A stretch of DNA of 64,000 bases from Leucocoprinus leucothites (Eukaryota; Basidiomycota; Agaricomycetes; Agaricales; Agaricaceae). Under the pieces are notes generated by a model, which ran no database searches, had not been told where the DNA came from, and worked only from the letters and a program-made list of their open reading frames with translations. The stretch spans positions 930,001 through 994,000 of the forward strand of contig JAACJO010000001.1 in NCBI GenBank assembly GCA_013368445.1, in the 5' to 3' direction. Of the stretch, positions 40,739 to 51,262 are shown piece after piece. Every line of letters starts with the position of its first letter. Within the stretch, counting starts at the first letter, position 1. Position numbers and translations under genes: made by a program.

Positions 40739-43649
40739 ATGCCTGAACAGCAGGCACCAGCGGCCCAGCAGGGTCAAGCAACGGGAGCTCGCGAGGAGCC
40801 CTCAACATTCAACAGTGTCATCAAGATTCTCCAGGTATGTTGGCTTTTCATGACCTAGATTTCTGGAAAAACGAATTCTCATAAACTTGGTCCATTGATT
40901 TTTAGCAAGTTTTCATTGCGTATGCTATATCGCAGTTGGGTAAGTGAATGGCGTGCTGTATTTTATAAGTCTCTTGCTTATGGTCTGGGCTCTGGATAGT
41001 TGGTAAATTCCTTACGCCGGCCCCGCCTGCCTCCACGCCTCCCGTGAAACAGCAATCTCCCAGTCCGGACACAGTTGGAGATACGCCCGAGACGAATCCT
41101 TGGTTAAGGCCACCAGTTGAAGTCTTGCCATCATGGCCACTCGGTCAAACTCTCGATATGCACGTTTATTTGTCTACGTCACCCCGGGGCGACGTATTCT
41201 CAAAAGGCACTGTGTCTTCGCGAAGAGATCAGGAGGCTGGGCTGCCAAACTTTGTTTGGGAGAATATCACTTTTGGTGATTATAGTGATTCTCGTGTTGT
41301 GAACTATGATATCAAGTTTCCTGAGGTGTGTCGCAGCGTTTGTTGTATCATCGTTTCAGCTCTTGATTGGTCTATCGTTAGCTCGTACTGAGAAACGGAT
41401 CTTTATGGGCAGACATCTTTTTGACGCGAAACGGAGTGAACCCGAATCCCCACAATGATAAATTCAACCCGGCGGATATCCATCATGTCCGAAAGCGTTC
41501 GTTTTTTCGCGTTTTTATAATACAGGAACAATGCTGAGGGTACTTAATATAGTGCTGACACCTTACTTGGCGAGGGTCAAAATCAGGAAGGAAAAAAAAT
41601 TGCTCTCGGGTCAGGAGGGGGAGGAAGGCGAAGAAGAGGTCCCAGAGGTGAGTTATTACATACCCAAGGTAACCGAGGATCTCTAAGCTAGTTGTAGGGA
41701 GATGTGATTGTTCCTCATTGGCATAAGGTGACGATTTTCAACTTCGGAAACACGTATTCGGCATCCTAATAGTACATTCCTCCGGCAGAATGTGACACTG
41801 GCGTTGATATCTGATAACACCAAGATCCCCTACGCTAAGCTCGCACCTCCAGTGAGGGAACGTGAGTAAATATGGTTCTGGAGGAGCTTGGAGCTCATTA
41901 ATGCCCTGACAGATGTCTACCTGGTTCAAAATGAACGCGACGAGACCGGGACCAAAGGCTTCTATAAGCCCATAGTCTTCCCGAACGAGTTTTGGCATCT
42001 ACGATCGCATTATATGGAGATTAATCAAACGACGCCCACTCTCCCCCTCGAGATCACATTCCAGCCCATGACCTTCTTCAAGTTCCAAATCTTTGCTTCA
42101 ATGACCGCTGGCTTCAACGAAGCTGCTAAACAACAAGGCGCAAGCGCGGCATCGGAACTTGATGAAATCAAACGGATGCTAATTGAGACGAACCCATGGT
42201 TCCTCGGTTTAACTGGCATTGTCAGTATGCTTCACGTCGTGTAAGTACCGCCTCTACATCGGCATATAGCGAAGATCTGACACAGGATCACATCTTCATC
42301 AACAGGTTTGAGATGTTGGCGTTCAAGTCGGATGTATCCCATTGGCGAGAAAAGAAAGAAATGGTCGGCGTTTCGATTAGGTGTGTTTTCGGAGATCTCC
42401 TGTCCTCGCTTGTCGGAAGTGTTGGCTCACTTCGGTTTCATTCTACTTAGGACGGTGCGCATATTTTTGTTGATTTACAGGGTAGAGCGCTTATTCTTAA
42501 TAGATTGTTACCAATGTTTTCGTGCAAGTTGTCGTGCTACTCTATCTGATCGACAACAACGAGAACACGAGCTGGATGATTCTCATGGGCTCCGGTGTTG
42601 GAGTGCTTATCGAAGCTTGGAAGGTGTGTTACTATTTTATCCATTTCCGTTTCTTTTCCGTCGAGCAAGGGACTCATGTGATGAAATTAGATTACGAAAG
42701 CAGTTGATATCACATTGGTACCCGCGCCTGCGGGTTCATTACTGCCATACAAGCTCGACATTAAGGGTGGGTTTCGCGGTCAAGGTAGAACTTTTGTTGC
42801 CTAAATAAGCCCCAGATAAGCATGTCCTGAGCGAAGATGAGAAGAAAACACAAGAGTGCGTCTCCTTGGAACTCCGCTTCTGCGCCGAGACTGTTCCCTG
42901 ACTTCTTGAGAATCACAGGTATGACCGATTGGCGTTCCGCTACGTGTCATATGTGGCCATTCCGCTATTGATGGCTTACACCGGATATTCTTTGGTGTAT
43001 GAGTCCCACAGAGGATGGTACAGTTTTGTCATATCAACGTTGACTTCCTTTGTCTATATGTTTGGATTTGTGCGTTCCTGTTAGACCCGATAACGGTGAG
43101 GCACATGGACTGATGTATCTTCTCCAGGCGCAGCTAGTCCCTCAGCTGATCATCAACTACAAGCTCAAGGTTGGCTACTGGACTTTTTTTACCGTATGGA
43201 GCTGGGTAATGACGATTGTGATAGAGCGTGGCCCACATGCCCATGAAAGCAATGATATACAAGACACTCTCCACAGTGGTTGATGATCTCTTCGCGTAAA
43301 TACATTCCGTCGGTGTAACAACGAGCCGCTTCTGACGTGTTTGTTTGTAGATTTTGCATTAAGATGCCATTTTTACACCGGCTTGCTTGTTTCCGGTGGG
43401 TTAGATTCTTGAGCTGAATATAGACCGCCGCTGACGACAGCCGACTAGGGACGACGTGGTGTTCCTCGTCTTCTTGTATCAGGTGAGTGTACTTGTGCTT
43501 GTGAAACGTAACAGGAGGGATTGAACCACGGTTCTAAGCGATGGATATACCGAATTGATCCCAAACGAGTGAACGAATATGGGCAAGTGATGTCCACAGA
43601 CGTCGATTCGCTCAAGACGACAGAGAAAGAGTCGAAAAAGGACAGGTGA
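40739..43649 (+). CDS. CLPTM1 family transmembrane protein
   Basis: Many short exons. The start MPEQQAPAAQQGQ is followed by FNSVIKILQ, an intron, QVFIAYAISQL (membrane anchor) and FLTPAPPASTPPVKQ. The luminal part contains LPSWPLGQTLDMHVYLS, NFVWENITFGDYSDSRVVNYD, DIFLTRNG and VPHWHKNVTLALISDNTKIPY. Next is NPWFLGLTGIVSMLHVVFEM and LAFKSDVSHWREKKEMVGVS, the strongest CLPTM1 signature. Membrane segments follow (VQVVVLLYLIDNNENTSWMI; YVAIPLLMAYTGYSLVYESH; FVISTLTSFVYMFGFAQLVP), then MPMKAMIYKTLSTVVDDLFAFCIKMP and DDVVFLVFLYQRWIYRIDPK. The stop is at 43647-43649. Relatives include human CLPTM1/CLPTM1L, with reported lipid-scramblase or trafficking roles in the ER. That function is known for the family, not shown here. 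Confidence 0.92.
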
Positions 43650-43999
43650 TGTGGGGGAAATAAGACTCCACGGGGATTGATAGGTGCATGTGTGTATTGT
43701 GGGAACCGGGCTGGATGTTGAGCGTTTACGTAGTTCGGGGGTGCTGTACTGTAGACACATCCTCCATCATACTTTCGCCGCCCATAGCATCGACTGTTCT
43801 ATCTACCGTTTAATTGCAATATCGAGTACGTGAGCTGTCGGTAGCCCGACGACAGACATTGACGGAGTGAATGGGCAATGTGGATGAATTGTTTTAGGTC
43901 CGGCTATCCGAATCGGAACCGCCACCTCCGTCGCAACACAAGCAATCTTGAACCTGACCACCTTGTCCATTTTCTCCCCAACCACCACTGCCCTCCGCG
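43650..43999. other. Intergenic region CLPTM1 / cysteine-pair protein
   Basis: About 350 bp between two genes on the same strand. No gene is seen; it should hold one terminator and one promoter. Confidence 0.5.
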
Positions 44000-46625
44000 A
44001 TGGCGTCTCCCGCCGTCGAGTTCTCTCCTCAGGTCTTCGCCTGCAAGTGTCTCAATGTCCGGCTCAAGAGTACACCTACGGAATCTGCGCCACCGGAGTC
44101 CTCCAGCGATTCCGGATTCTCGAAAATCCATGTAGGAGAAGACGGCGTTCAAGTGGTGCGTCCATCACACTAGTCAATTCAACGTGAATTCTGATGCCAG
44201 TTTACATAGGCACATCCTCAACTCACACTCAGAGTCAAATCGCGAGGCGAGCCTATACCTGGGTCGCCCAGATGGTCGCGATTTACCACATTAACGTGTC
44301 TCGTCTGCGATCTCGCTGTCTACCGCGTGCATCAAGTCATTTCTTCCGAAGTTGAGGCTAAAGACCTGCCCCTACTTCCGAGCGATGACTGGGTGGAGCA
44401 AGAGATTTTGAAGAGTCCCAATGGGTGGATCGAGGTACACAGGAATTGCTTAGTGAGTCGTTGGCTCTGATACCTTACTTCCAATATGGATTCAAGTACC
44501 TACTTATTGCTCGGTTTATTCCACGAGCATTTTTTTTCTTCTTCTTGCGTGCCTAGTTTCTGCTTTGAGGTTACCATGCTGATCCAAGCGCCTTTAATAG
44601 AGCGGCGAAACGATTGCACGGACAGCGTCATCGAAAGAATACTCGAGTCTTTTCTCACTCGTTCTACCCCCTCCCCCCGAAACGACACCGACGTCACCCA
44701 CAACTTGGATATCGCCTGAGTCAACGGCATCATCAACTCCTACCCCTGCCACGCCTGAATCATACCTTAGTCGACTACCCCCCTTGCTTCCCCCACCCCC
44801 CTTTACCCCGTCACACCCTGCTTTCCTTCACATTCTTTCCGTTGCTGAGCAAGATTCCCAGAACATCCGAGAAACTGCCAACCAGGAACTGGACAGAATC
44901 GTGAGAGCCAAAGCCGACGAAGTCAAAGAAAAGGAAGCTGAACTAAAGGCGCAACTTGAGCGACTCTGGCTCAAATTCAAGCATGGCCAAGAGAAAATTC
45001 AACAGGAACGACCCCACGCTCCCTCATCGTCTGCACTCTGGTCATCGCCTGCGAGAACGAATGATCATCGGAGTAATGGGGTGAAAGCGCCGGTTGCTAT
45101 CCCCGGCTTCAATCCCATTTCCGTAACGGCCCCTCCACAAACCACGCCACCTCCACCTCGCAAGTCATGGCTTTCGCAGTCCCTTGCCGAGTCGTCACAC
45201 ATCCATCGGGCGATGGGCGATAGGAACTCGCATGCTACGAATAATTCCGAAGGCGCCTCGGTGCGGTCGGAATCGCCGACTCTGGTCCCACATTCAGCCA
45301 ATGAACGGGAAATCACGAGCGTTCTTCATTTCGGACGCAGAGTTGACGATAACATCAACACGGCAGTGAGCTATCGGTACTTCCTAAACCTTGAAGAGGA
45401 AATGGCTCGGCATAAAAAGGAGCCTGAATCGGAAGCAACCCCGGATCACGATGAAACGATGGGCATGGTCGGTCCGTCGCAACCAACAGCCAATGGCCGT
45501 AATAGCCAGACTTCAGCCACCAACGGAGATACTAAGGGTAAGGATAAAGAAGAGAACAGGAAGAAAGAGCTGAAGAGCAAGAGCAAACACGTTCACTTTA
45601 ACGACGCCCACTCCCCAGCTAAAGAGACCAAAGGATCAACTTCAAGGAAATCTCAAGGCTCAACCAAGCCCGATCCCGGAGGTGGGTATTTTCATTGTTC
45701 ATGCTAAAGCTGGATACTGACATCATTGATAGAAATGGTCTTCTTAATTGACGATGACGTTGCAGGAGTAGAAGCTCAGCCCGGAGAAGTACTGCCCTCG
45801 CTACCCCTGCTCGATCCTCCCGCTGCACATCAACGAACGAGAAAAACAAGGCCACAGCATAGTGCTGGTCTGTCCACCTCATTTTCAGCCCTGCGCCCAG
45901 CATCTCTTCCTGCCCCCTCTCATATGCGGTCTGGTGGGCCTCTTAATCATGATGCATACACCAACATTATGCAGTCGTTACCTCGTTCCGGACCGGTGTC
46001 CAAGGCAATCAACGGAAAGGACAAGGAAGACACAACTGATCAGGACACAAGCGAAGATACGACCGACTCAAGCCCTCGACCAACTTCTGATTCGGACACG
46101 GATTCCGAAGGTGAGTTTCCCCTGATTCTTTTCACACCTAAATATACCAAACTTACTAACTTCCCATCGTTGTGAACCTCACCAGACTACGGGGGAGAGT
46201 ACCATCATCATAACCGATATGGTATCCCTGGGTCCCTCCCTATCAACATCGTGTCTCACATCCGGCCTCGCGAAGTTCTTTCCTTGGCATCATATCAACA
46301 AAAGCCTAGTGTCGAACGTCCACAACAAGCTGTTGCTGCTGCAACAGCTCCTACAGGAGGTGCACCTGTGCAAGAACCCAAGAAGCCGACAGCTTCTGCG
46401 ATGAGGAAGGCCACGTACGCAGAACGGGATCGGTCCCGGTTATTGGATCCTGGGAACCTTGACTTTGTCGCTGAAGTGGATGAGGAAGATGAAGAAGAAC
46501 AGAAGGATAAAAAGGGTGTGGCACAAAGTGTTGATGGCGAGCGTGGGCGGCACCATGCGCTCAGGATTCTCCAAGCAAGAGCAGAATTGCCCGAGGAAGG
46601 AATGTGGCGAAGCCTTGCATCATGA
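44000..46625 (+). CDS. Unrecognised protein with paired cysteines and long disordered region
   Basis: I do not recognise this gene. The ATG at 44000 opens MASPAVEFSPQVFACKCLNV. A 51-codon exon ends at GVQV before GTGCGT. Exon 2 (about 44210-44453) encodes AHPQLTLRVKSRGEPIPG and FTTLTCLVCDLAVYRVHQVI. The Cys pairs CKC and CLVC could bind zinc, in the manner of Mss4- or Yippee-like beta folds, but this is only a resemblance. Exon 3 starts SGETIARTASSKEYSSLF. It includes a coiled coil (QELDRIVRAKADEVKEKEAE, then LERLWLKFKHGQEKIQQER) and FGRRVDDNINTAVSYRYFL. Later exons are Ser/Pro/Asp-rich with VSHIRPREVLSLASYQQKP and a conserved-looking end, YAERDRSRLLDPGNLDFVAE. Splice sites and codon use support a real gene of about 770 residues. 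Its regular composition outside the disordered parts suggests conservation in relatives. Confidence 0.72.
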
Positions 46626-47661
46626 TTTTAAGCTTCAATGCCCAAATGCTTGAAGCATTCATATTTGTTTTCCTTTGCCAGAACTTGCATAGCAGTGATA
46701 CCAAATTTCCACCCCTTCTTCATCCGTTATGGAAACCACCCCCTCATTTTTCATTTATCCTTTGTCATTGTCCGATCACTTTGCCTACCTACGATGCCAC
46801 CCCTAATCACGCTCACACAATCCTCACCGCATACGACCGACACCAACCCCATCAAGGCCAATCAACCATCTCATCTCGTCAATGAAACACCAGAAAACCA
46901 CAAAAATTATTCTCAATGATCCCCTTGCGCATCTCTGTATCTCATCACCTTGTCAGTTACCTTACTTTCTTTATTCCCCGCTATCGAAGTTTCGAATTTT
47001 TTCTCGCATCACTGTGCGTTTGTAAACTCTTGTTGCATATGTAGTTTGTAAATATCATAATTTCTCTTTCTTATTAACTTGGCAGCCAATTGTTCATATG
47101 TGATATGTTTGTTCGTAGTGTCCCTCCGTCGTGCTCCTTTACTTGTACATACGTGGTTTTTGTGTTCTGTTCGGTCTTCATATGTACGATGTAACTAGCC
47201 TGCACACATACTCAAGCATCATTCTGTTTCTTCGTGTCATTGAAATGTCCAAGCCGATCATTGGAGTTATAACGTCGTTACTTTTATTCTTACATTGTGG
47301 GGTAGGGAGGATAGCACGTTCTGGGTACTGTCATTTGTTGAGGTGACATACCTGGAGAGTGGATTGTGAGGGGAATACGGCAATCAGGCAACAAGCTCAA
47401 GGCACCCCTGAGTCGAAACACAACGCCGAAAATCGCATCTAACACGTTGCTAGTCTTCTGCTTTTTCGCTAGCTGGGGCAAGGTTGGATGGGGATCAAAT
47501 GAGACGCAGTACATTGCATCCCATGATTAACATTACTACGGGAGAAAAAGGTCGTAAATAAGTCCGTAACCAAGCAAAACGTGGTTACAAAGTGCTAATA
47601 ACGTGTCTATATCAAGGCAGGAGGAAACAACTGCGAGAAGTTTATAACTATCTTCTCTGCC
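46626..47661. other. Convergent intergenic region, no gene seen
   Basis: About 1.0 kb between two 3' ends. It is T-rich with many short tracts of the kind seen in long 3' untranslated regions. No protein-coding gene is recognised. Confidence 0.45.
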
Positions 47662-49134
47662 TTACTCAACCTCAGCACCCTTCTCCTCCCTCATCTCCTT
47701 CTCCTTCTCCTCAAACTTCCTCGCGCTCTCCTCAACCTTACTCTCGTCCTTCCCATCCTCAACTTCAATCTCTCCCTCTTCAACCTTCTTCTCCTCTTTA
47801 CTCAACTCCTTTCCCTCCTCTTCACACTTGGGACAAGCACAAGCAAACCTCCAACCTCTAGCTAATTCAATCCTTCGGCGTCTCCTAGCTTCAGCAGCTG
47901 TCTCAAAGGATTCTGTGTGTTGTGAGACGTCAACGTATGCCACGGTGATTTCATCTCCCTTTTTCAGGTTTTGTGTTGCGATAATGTGTAGTTCGGTTGT
48001 GTTGGCCGGGAAGGAGAGTTTAGCAGAGGGAGTGCAAGAGTGGTTTGCGTAAGAGGAGAGTGTGTAGAATGCAGAACCGATTTGGTGTTGAGACCCGACC
48101 GGTGTACGGGCTTTTTCGATGTCTTCTGGACGGGCTGTTGGTTCAGGCTATGCGCAGTTTTCCGTTTCAGCTCACGAGGAAGGATGCATAAAATGGGGGG
48201 AAGAGACAGACCTTGTCGTCGCGATACCCGACGCCAATAGCATTATATGCCATCTTGCCAAGTAACATCGAATGCCTTTCCTCGGTCACAAATTGCTCAA
48301 GACCAGGTAGAGTCTTCTCAAGCACAGCCGAAATCAAAGGTAGCTCCTCTTCATTCGGTTTCACACTCAAATACCTCAACCTTTCGATGTGATCCGCGAG
48401 CAAATAATCTCCCTCTTCCGCATCTGTGAAGTCTTCTCGCTTCTCGTCGGTCTTTGTCGAACTTGAAGTAGAACCAGTCGTAGAAGATACAACCTTTCCT
48501 GCTAGCTTAGCGGTCTCAAGCGCAACCTGTCTCGCGATAAATCTGGCAACAAGAAGCGATCCTGCCCGTTTCTCCTTCTTCAAGTACTGAACAAATTTGT
48601 CTTGAGCTTCTTTACGCCCGGCTGTGTCGAGGGCGTTGGAAGCGGCAAGCTCAGGAGGGAGTGGAGGCTCTTGTGTGAAGAGGAGAGAGGTGGATTGGGC
48701 CTTGTTTGCGGTGAGGCAATGGTCGGAGCAGAATGTGCTTCCGAGAGGATTTTGGTCTGCGGGAAGTTGCGTGGAAGTGGAGGAGTCGTCTATGAGGCGG
48801 AAGCAGTGTGAGCAGTATTTGCCGGAGGCTTCGAGGTCAGCGTCGAGCACTGCTACTACGGGATATTCCTATTCAATGGGCGAGGGATAAGTTAGTTTCA
48901 GATTATCTCGACGAGGGGACAATGGGAGACTGTACTTTGTAGATGGTTTCACCAGCTGCAATATCCTTGGTGACGAGAAGGACTTTGCGACCATTGTCGT
49001 TGGACTTGATTTCAACGTTCATTGACTTGGGAGGGAAGTGATCATAATAACCTGTCGCCCGGAACTCAGCCAGTCGTCCCCGGGAAGGAAGAACTTAGTA
49101 TACGCACCAGAGGCTCTAGCGGCAACCTGAGCAT
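47662..49134 (-). CDS. SET domain protein, Set5-like
   Basis: Encoded on the minus strand. I take the ATG at 49134, followed by one short exon and an intron, then FRATGYYDHFPPKSMNVEIK. The ATG in that exon, at 49022, is an alternative start. Next are SET-N (VLLVTKDIAAGETIYK, EYPVVAVL) and a MYND-like cysteine insert (KYCSHCFRLI and FCSDHC), then a helical region with YLKKEKRAGSLLVARFIARQ. The SET-C core follows (HQIGSAFYTLSSYANHSCTP and LKKGDEITVAYVDV), where NHSC and the YVD tyrosine belong to the SAM/substrate site. A post-SET-like cysteine cluster (FACACPKCEEE) precedes a Glu/Lys-rich tail. This order matches Set5/SMYD-type lysine methyltransferases; Set5 methylates histone H4 in yeast. 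Substrate here is not known. Confidence 0.87.
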
Positions 49135-49384
49135 TGACAAACGAAAACGAGCATGCGAAGGAAACAGAAAATATGTATATTAGAACTCGGTATATGCAAA
49201 AAAGAAGATGACGCAGGGAATATGACGGAAGAGGACACGAGGCATATCTGGGGCGGATTCGTGGGCCCAGGAGTGAGTGTGTTCGTATGTAAGTGTGGGT
49301 AGAGATGGTTTTTGTATGCAAAACCATTCTTCGTTATAAACCACTTTCAAAAGATACGCAATATTTTTGGGAATGCGAGAGCGC

Positions 49385-50199
49385 TCATGAGGTAGGGTCA
49401 GGGTTGGAGAGTTTATCCCACTCATGGGAAGAAGTCTCTGAAGGTGGTCCACTCCCCGTTGGACTTGTTTCAGCGCCCTCCTCCTCTTCCGTTTCCTCCT
49501 CTGTGGGTTTGATTTTAGGAGAGGAAGGCGGACTTACATCCATGTTTGTCAAGTCAATGATGATCTGGAGACATGATGAGATTTTTAAGATGAGCGAGGA
49601 GTCAGAAGAAAAACAAACCTTGAACAAGGCCTCGGGGACGGTCTTTTGGTAGATAACAATGAGCTCTACGGGGGATGGGTAGACTCGGAGGGCTTTGTAG
49701 AACGCGAGAGCTGCTGGGAGATAGAATGAAGGGCCTGTGGGGTAGACACGTGAATGAGCCGAATGTTTCGAGAGTGAATGGTCCAGGGGACGTACCTTGA
49801 GCAGCGAGTTGCTCGCCCATGCCGACCTGGGTCATGAAGTAAGCCTCCTTCTCCTCGGTGGTGGTCGGGGGTTCCTCGTGCTTGACTTGCTCAAGTGCAG
49901 CACGTAGCACCTCAGGAGTAATATTGCCGTCCGAAGGTAGGGCGCCAGGAGTAGAAGTTGATGATTCCTGCGCTTCCTGTGCCGCGGTCTTTTCAACCCG
50001 CTTCTTCTCCTTGCCTGGTCAGAAGTGTTAGTCTGAGCTGTAAATAAGCGAGTGTTTTTAGTGGCAGCATACGGAGCTTTTTGCGGAACTGAGCATCGTT
50101 CCTGCGCTTGTAGTCAAAGTAAACGACATAAGCAAGGGCACCGGTTGCGAGGGTGGCAGCTGCAATAGCCAGGACGTTCCTCGTCTTTGCTTGTGACAT
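49385..50199 (-). CDS. TOM20: Mitochondrial import receptor subunit Tom20
   Basis: The start MSQAKTRNVLAIAAATLATG and ALAYVVYFDYKRRNDAQFRK is a single N-terminal outer-membrane anchor followed by a basic stretch, as in Tom20. After an intron comes KEKKRVEKTAAQEAQE, then VLRAALEQVKHEEPPTTTEE, EAYFMTQVGMGEQLAAQ, an intron, and GPSFYLPAALAFYKALRVYP with VPEALFK. This is the TPR-like domain that binds presequences. The protein ends in an acidic tail (EEETEEEEGAETSPTGSG), possibly attracting basic presequences. The length of about 200 residues is normal. Its start faces the region upstream of PP4R3. Confidence 0.94.
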
Positions 50200-50681
50200 A
50201 TTTTGGTCAAGGTCGCGAGAGAGTAGAAACGAACGGCGCGTTTCGAAAAGGCGCCAAACGGTAACTTTTACTTTCTCACGCGCTTACATCATCCCAATGC
50301 TCCCGATCGGGTCATGTGTGACGGTGACATCTACGGCGCTATTTATGGAACAAATTTGTCGGATATCAATTTACGGATTGGATGATAGCTATGCAAACGA
50401 GATACACCGCCGGCAACTACGTAGTGCACGGTTGACTTGGTGAAATGACTCTAGACCCGTCGCCACAATTGCGCAGAACGTGGACATGATGAGGGAAGAA
50501 GGAATAAACCCTGACAATGTACGGTCGCGGTAGTAGGGCGCAGCCAGGTTCCACTGGTGGAGATGAATGCTCCAGGAAACAAGGGGCGAGAGCTCGTTGA
50601 GATACATAAGGCCTATGATAAGTTAGAGTCGGATAAGTGTGACGCGCAGAGGTGCTTGAAGATGGGGTCAGGAGCGTGATG
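50200..50681. other. Upstream region of TOM20
   Basis: About 480 bp before the TOM20 start. No convincing gene; an open frame on the minus strand at 50389-50607 is not supported by splice context. Confidence 0.4.
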
Positions 50682-50932
50682 CTAGTATATCATGGCCAGG
50701 TCCATTTGGAGGAAGCGCAAAAGCAGGGAGCTGAGAGGGGCAATGGCAGCGGCGAGGTTTGCCTATATGCATGAAGATCAGTGATAGGTGGACTTTCGAC
50801 TACGTGCCTGGGGTCTCAAGGAGCACTCACCTGTATCACAAAGTATGCCTCTCTGAGTTCAGCCGTGATGGGTATCTCCGGCTTCAGCGAGTAGTTTGCG
50901 AGATAAGATGCAGTGACCGAATCCGGCTTGGT
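50682..50932 (-). CDS. Candidate 3' exons of a small unknown gene
   Basis: Two minus-strand exons, 50831-50932 and 50682-50762, join in frame across a good intron (GTGAGT to CATATAG). They encode about 60 residues: TKPDSVTASYLANYSLKPE, ITAELREAYFVIQ, then ANLAAAIAPLSSLLLRFL and a stop at 50682. The helical, protein-like composition and clean splice sites argue for a real gene, and the 5' exon(s) should lie between 50940 and 51200. I could not connect them in phase and I do not recognise the family. It would be transcribed away from PP4R3. Confidence 0.4.
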
Positions 50933-51262
50933 CTACGACATGGGTGTAAACTCAATTGCGGGCAAGTGTCGATCAAGATGGAACAAGGAACAGGCGCTTA
51001 CTGGGCCGGCCACGTACCAGCGTCTGAAGCGGTGATAGACAGCAGTATAGAGTACTTCTGCCGCAAATCAAACGAGTGTAATGGGGACCTGGAAGGAGGG
51101 GTGGGTGGAGTGGTGGGGCATTGTGGGTGTCTATGGACGGCGTGGGTGTGTGACAGGGCTCTGAGCGTGACATCGTCTGTGTGTTTTGGATGTTTACGTT
51201 CATTTTTCGTTGATCACGGCTACGCGGAGCGCTAACTCTTTCTCTACCCACTCTCATCCCCA

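Noticed and set aside
47690..47830. Pyrimidine-rich tract resembling a microsatellite or plus-strand regulatory element
   Set aside because: On the minus strand it encodes the Glu/Lys-rich tail of the Set5-like protein.
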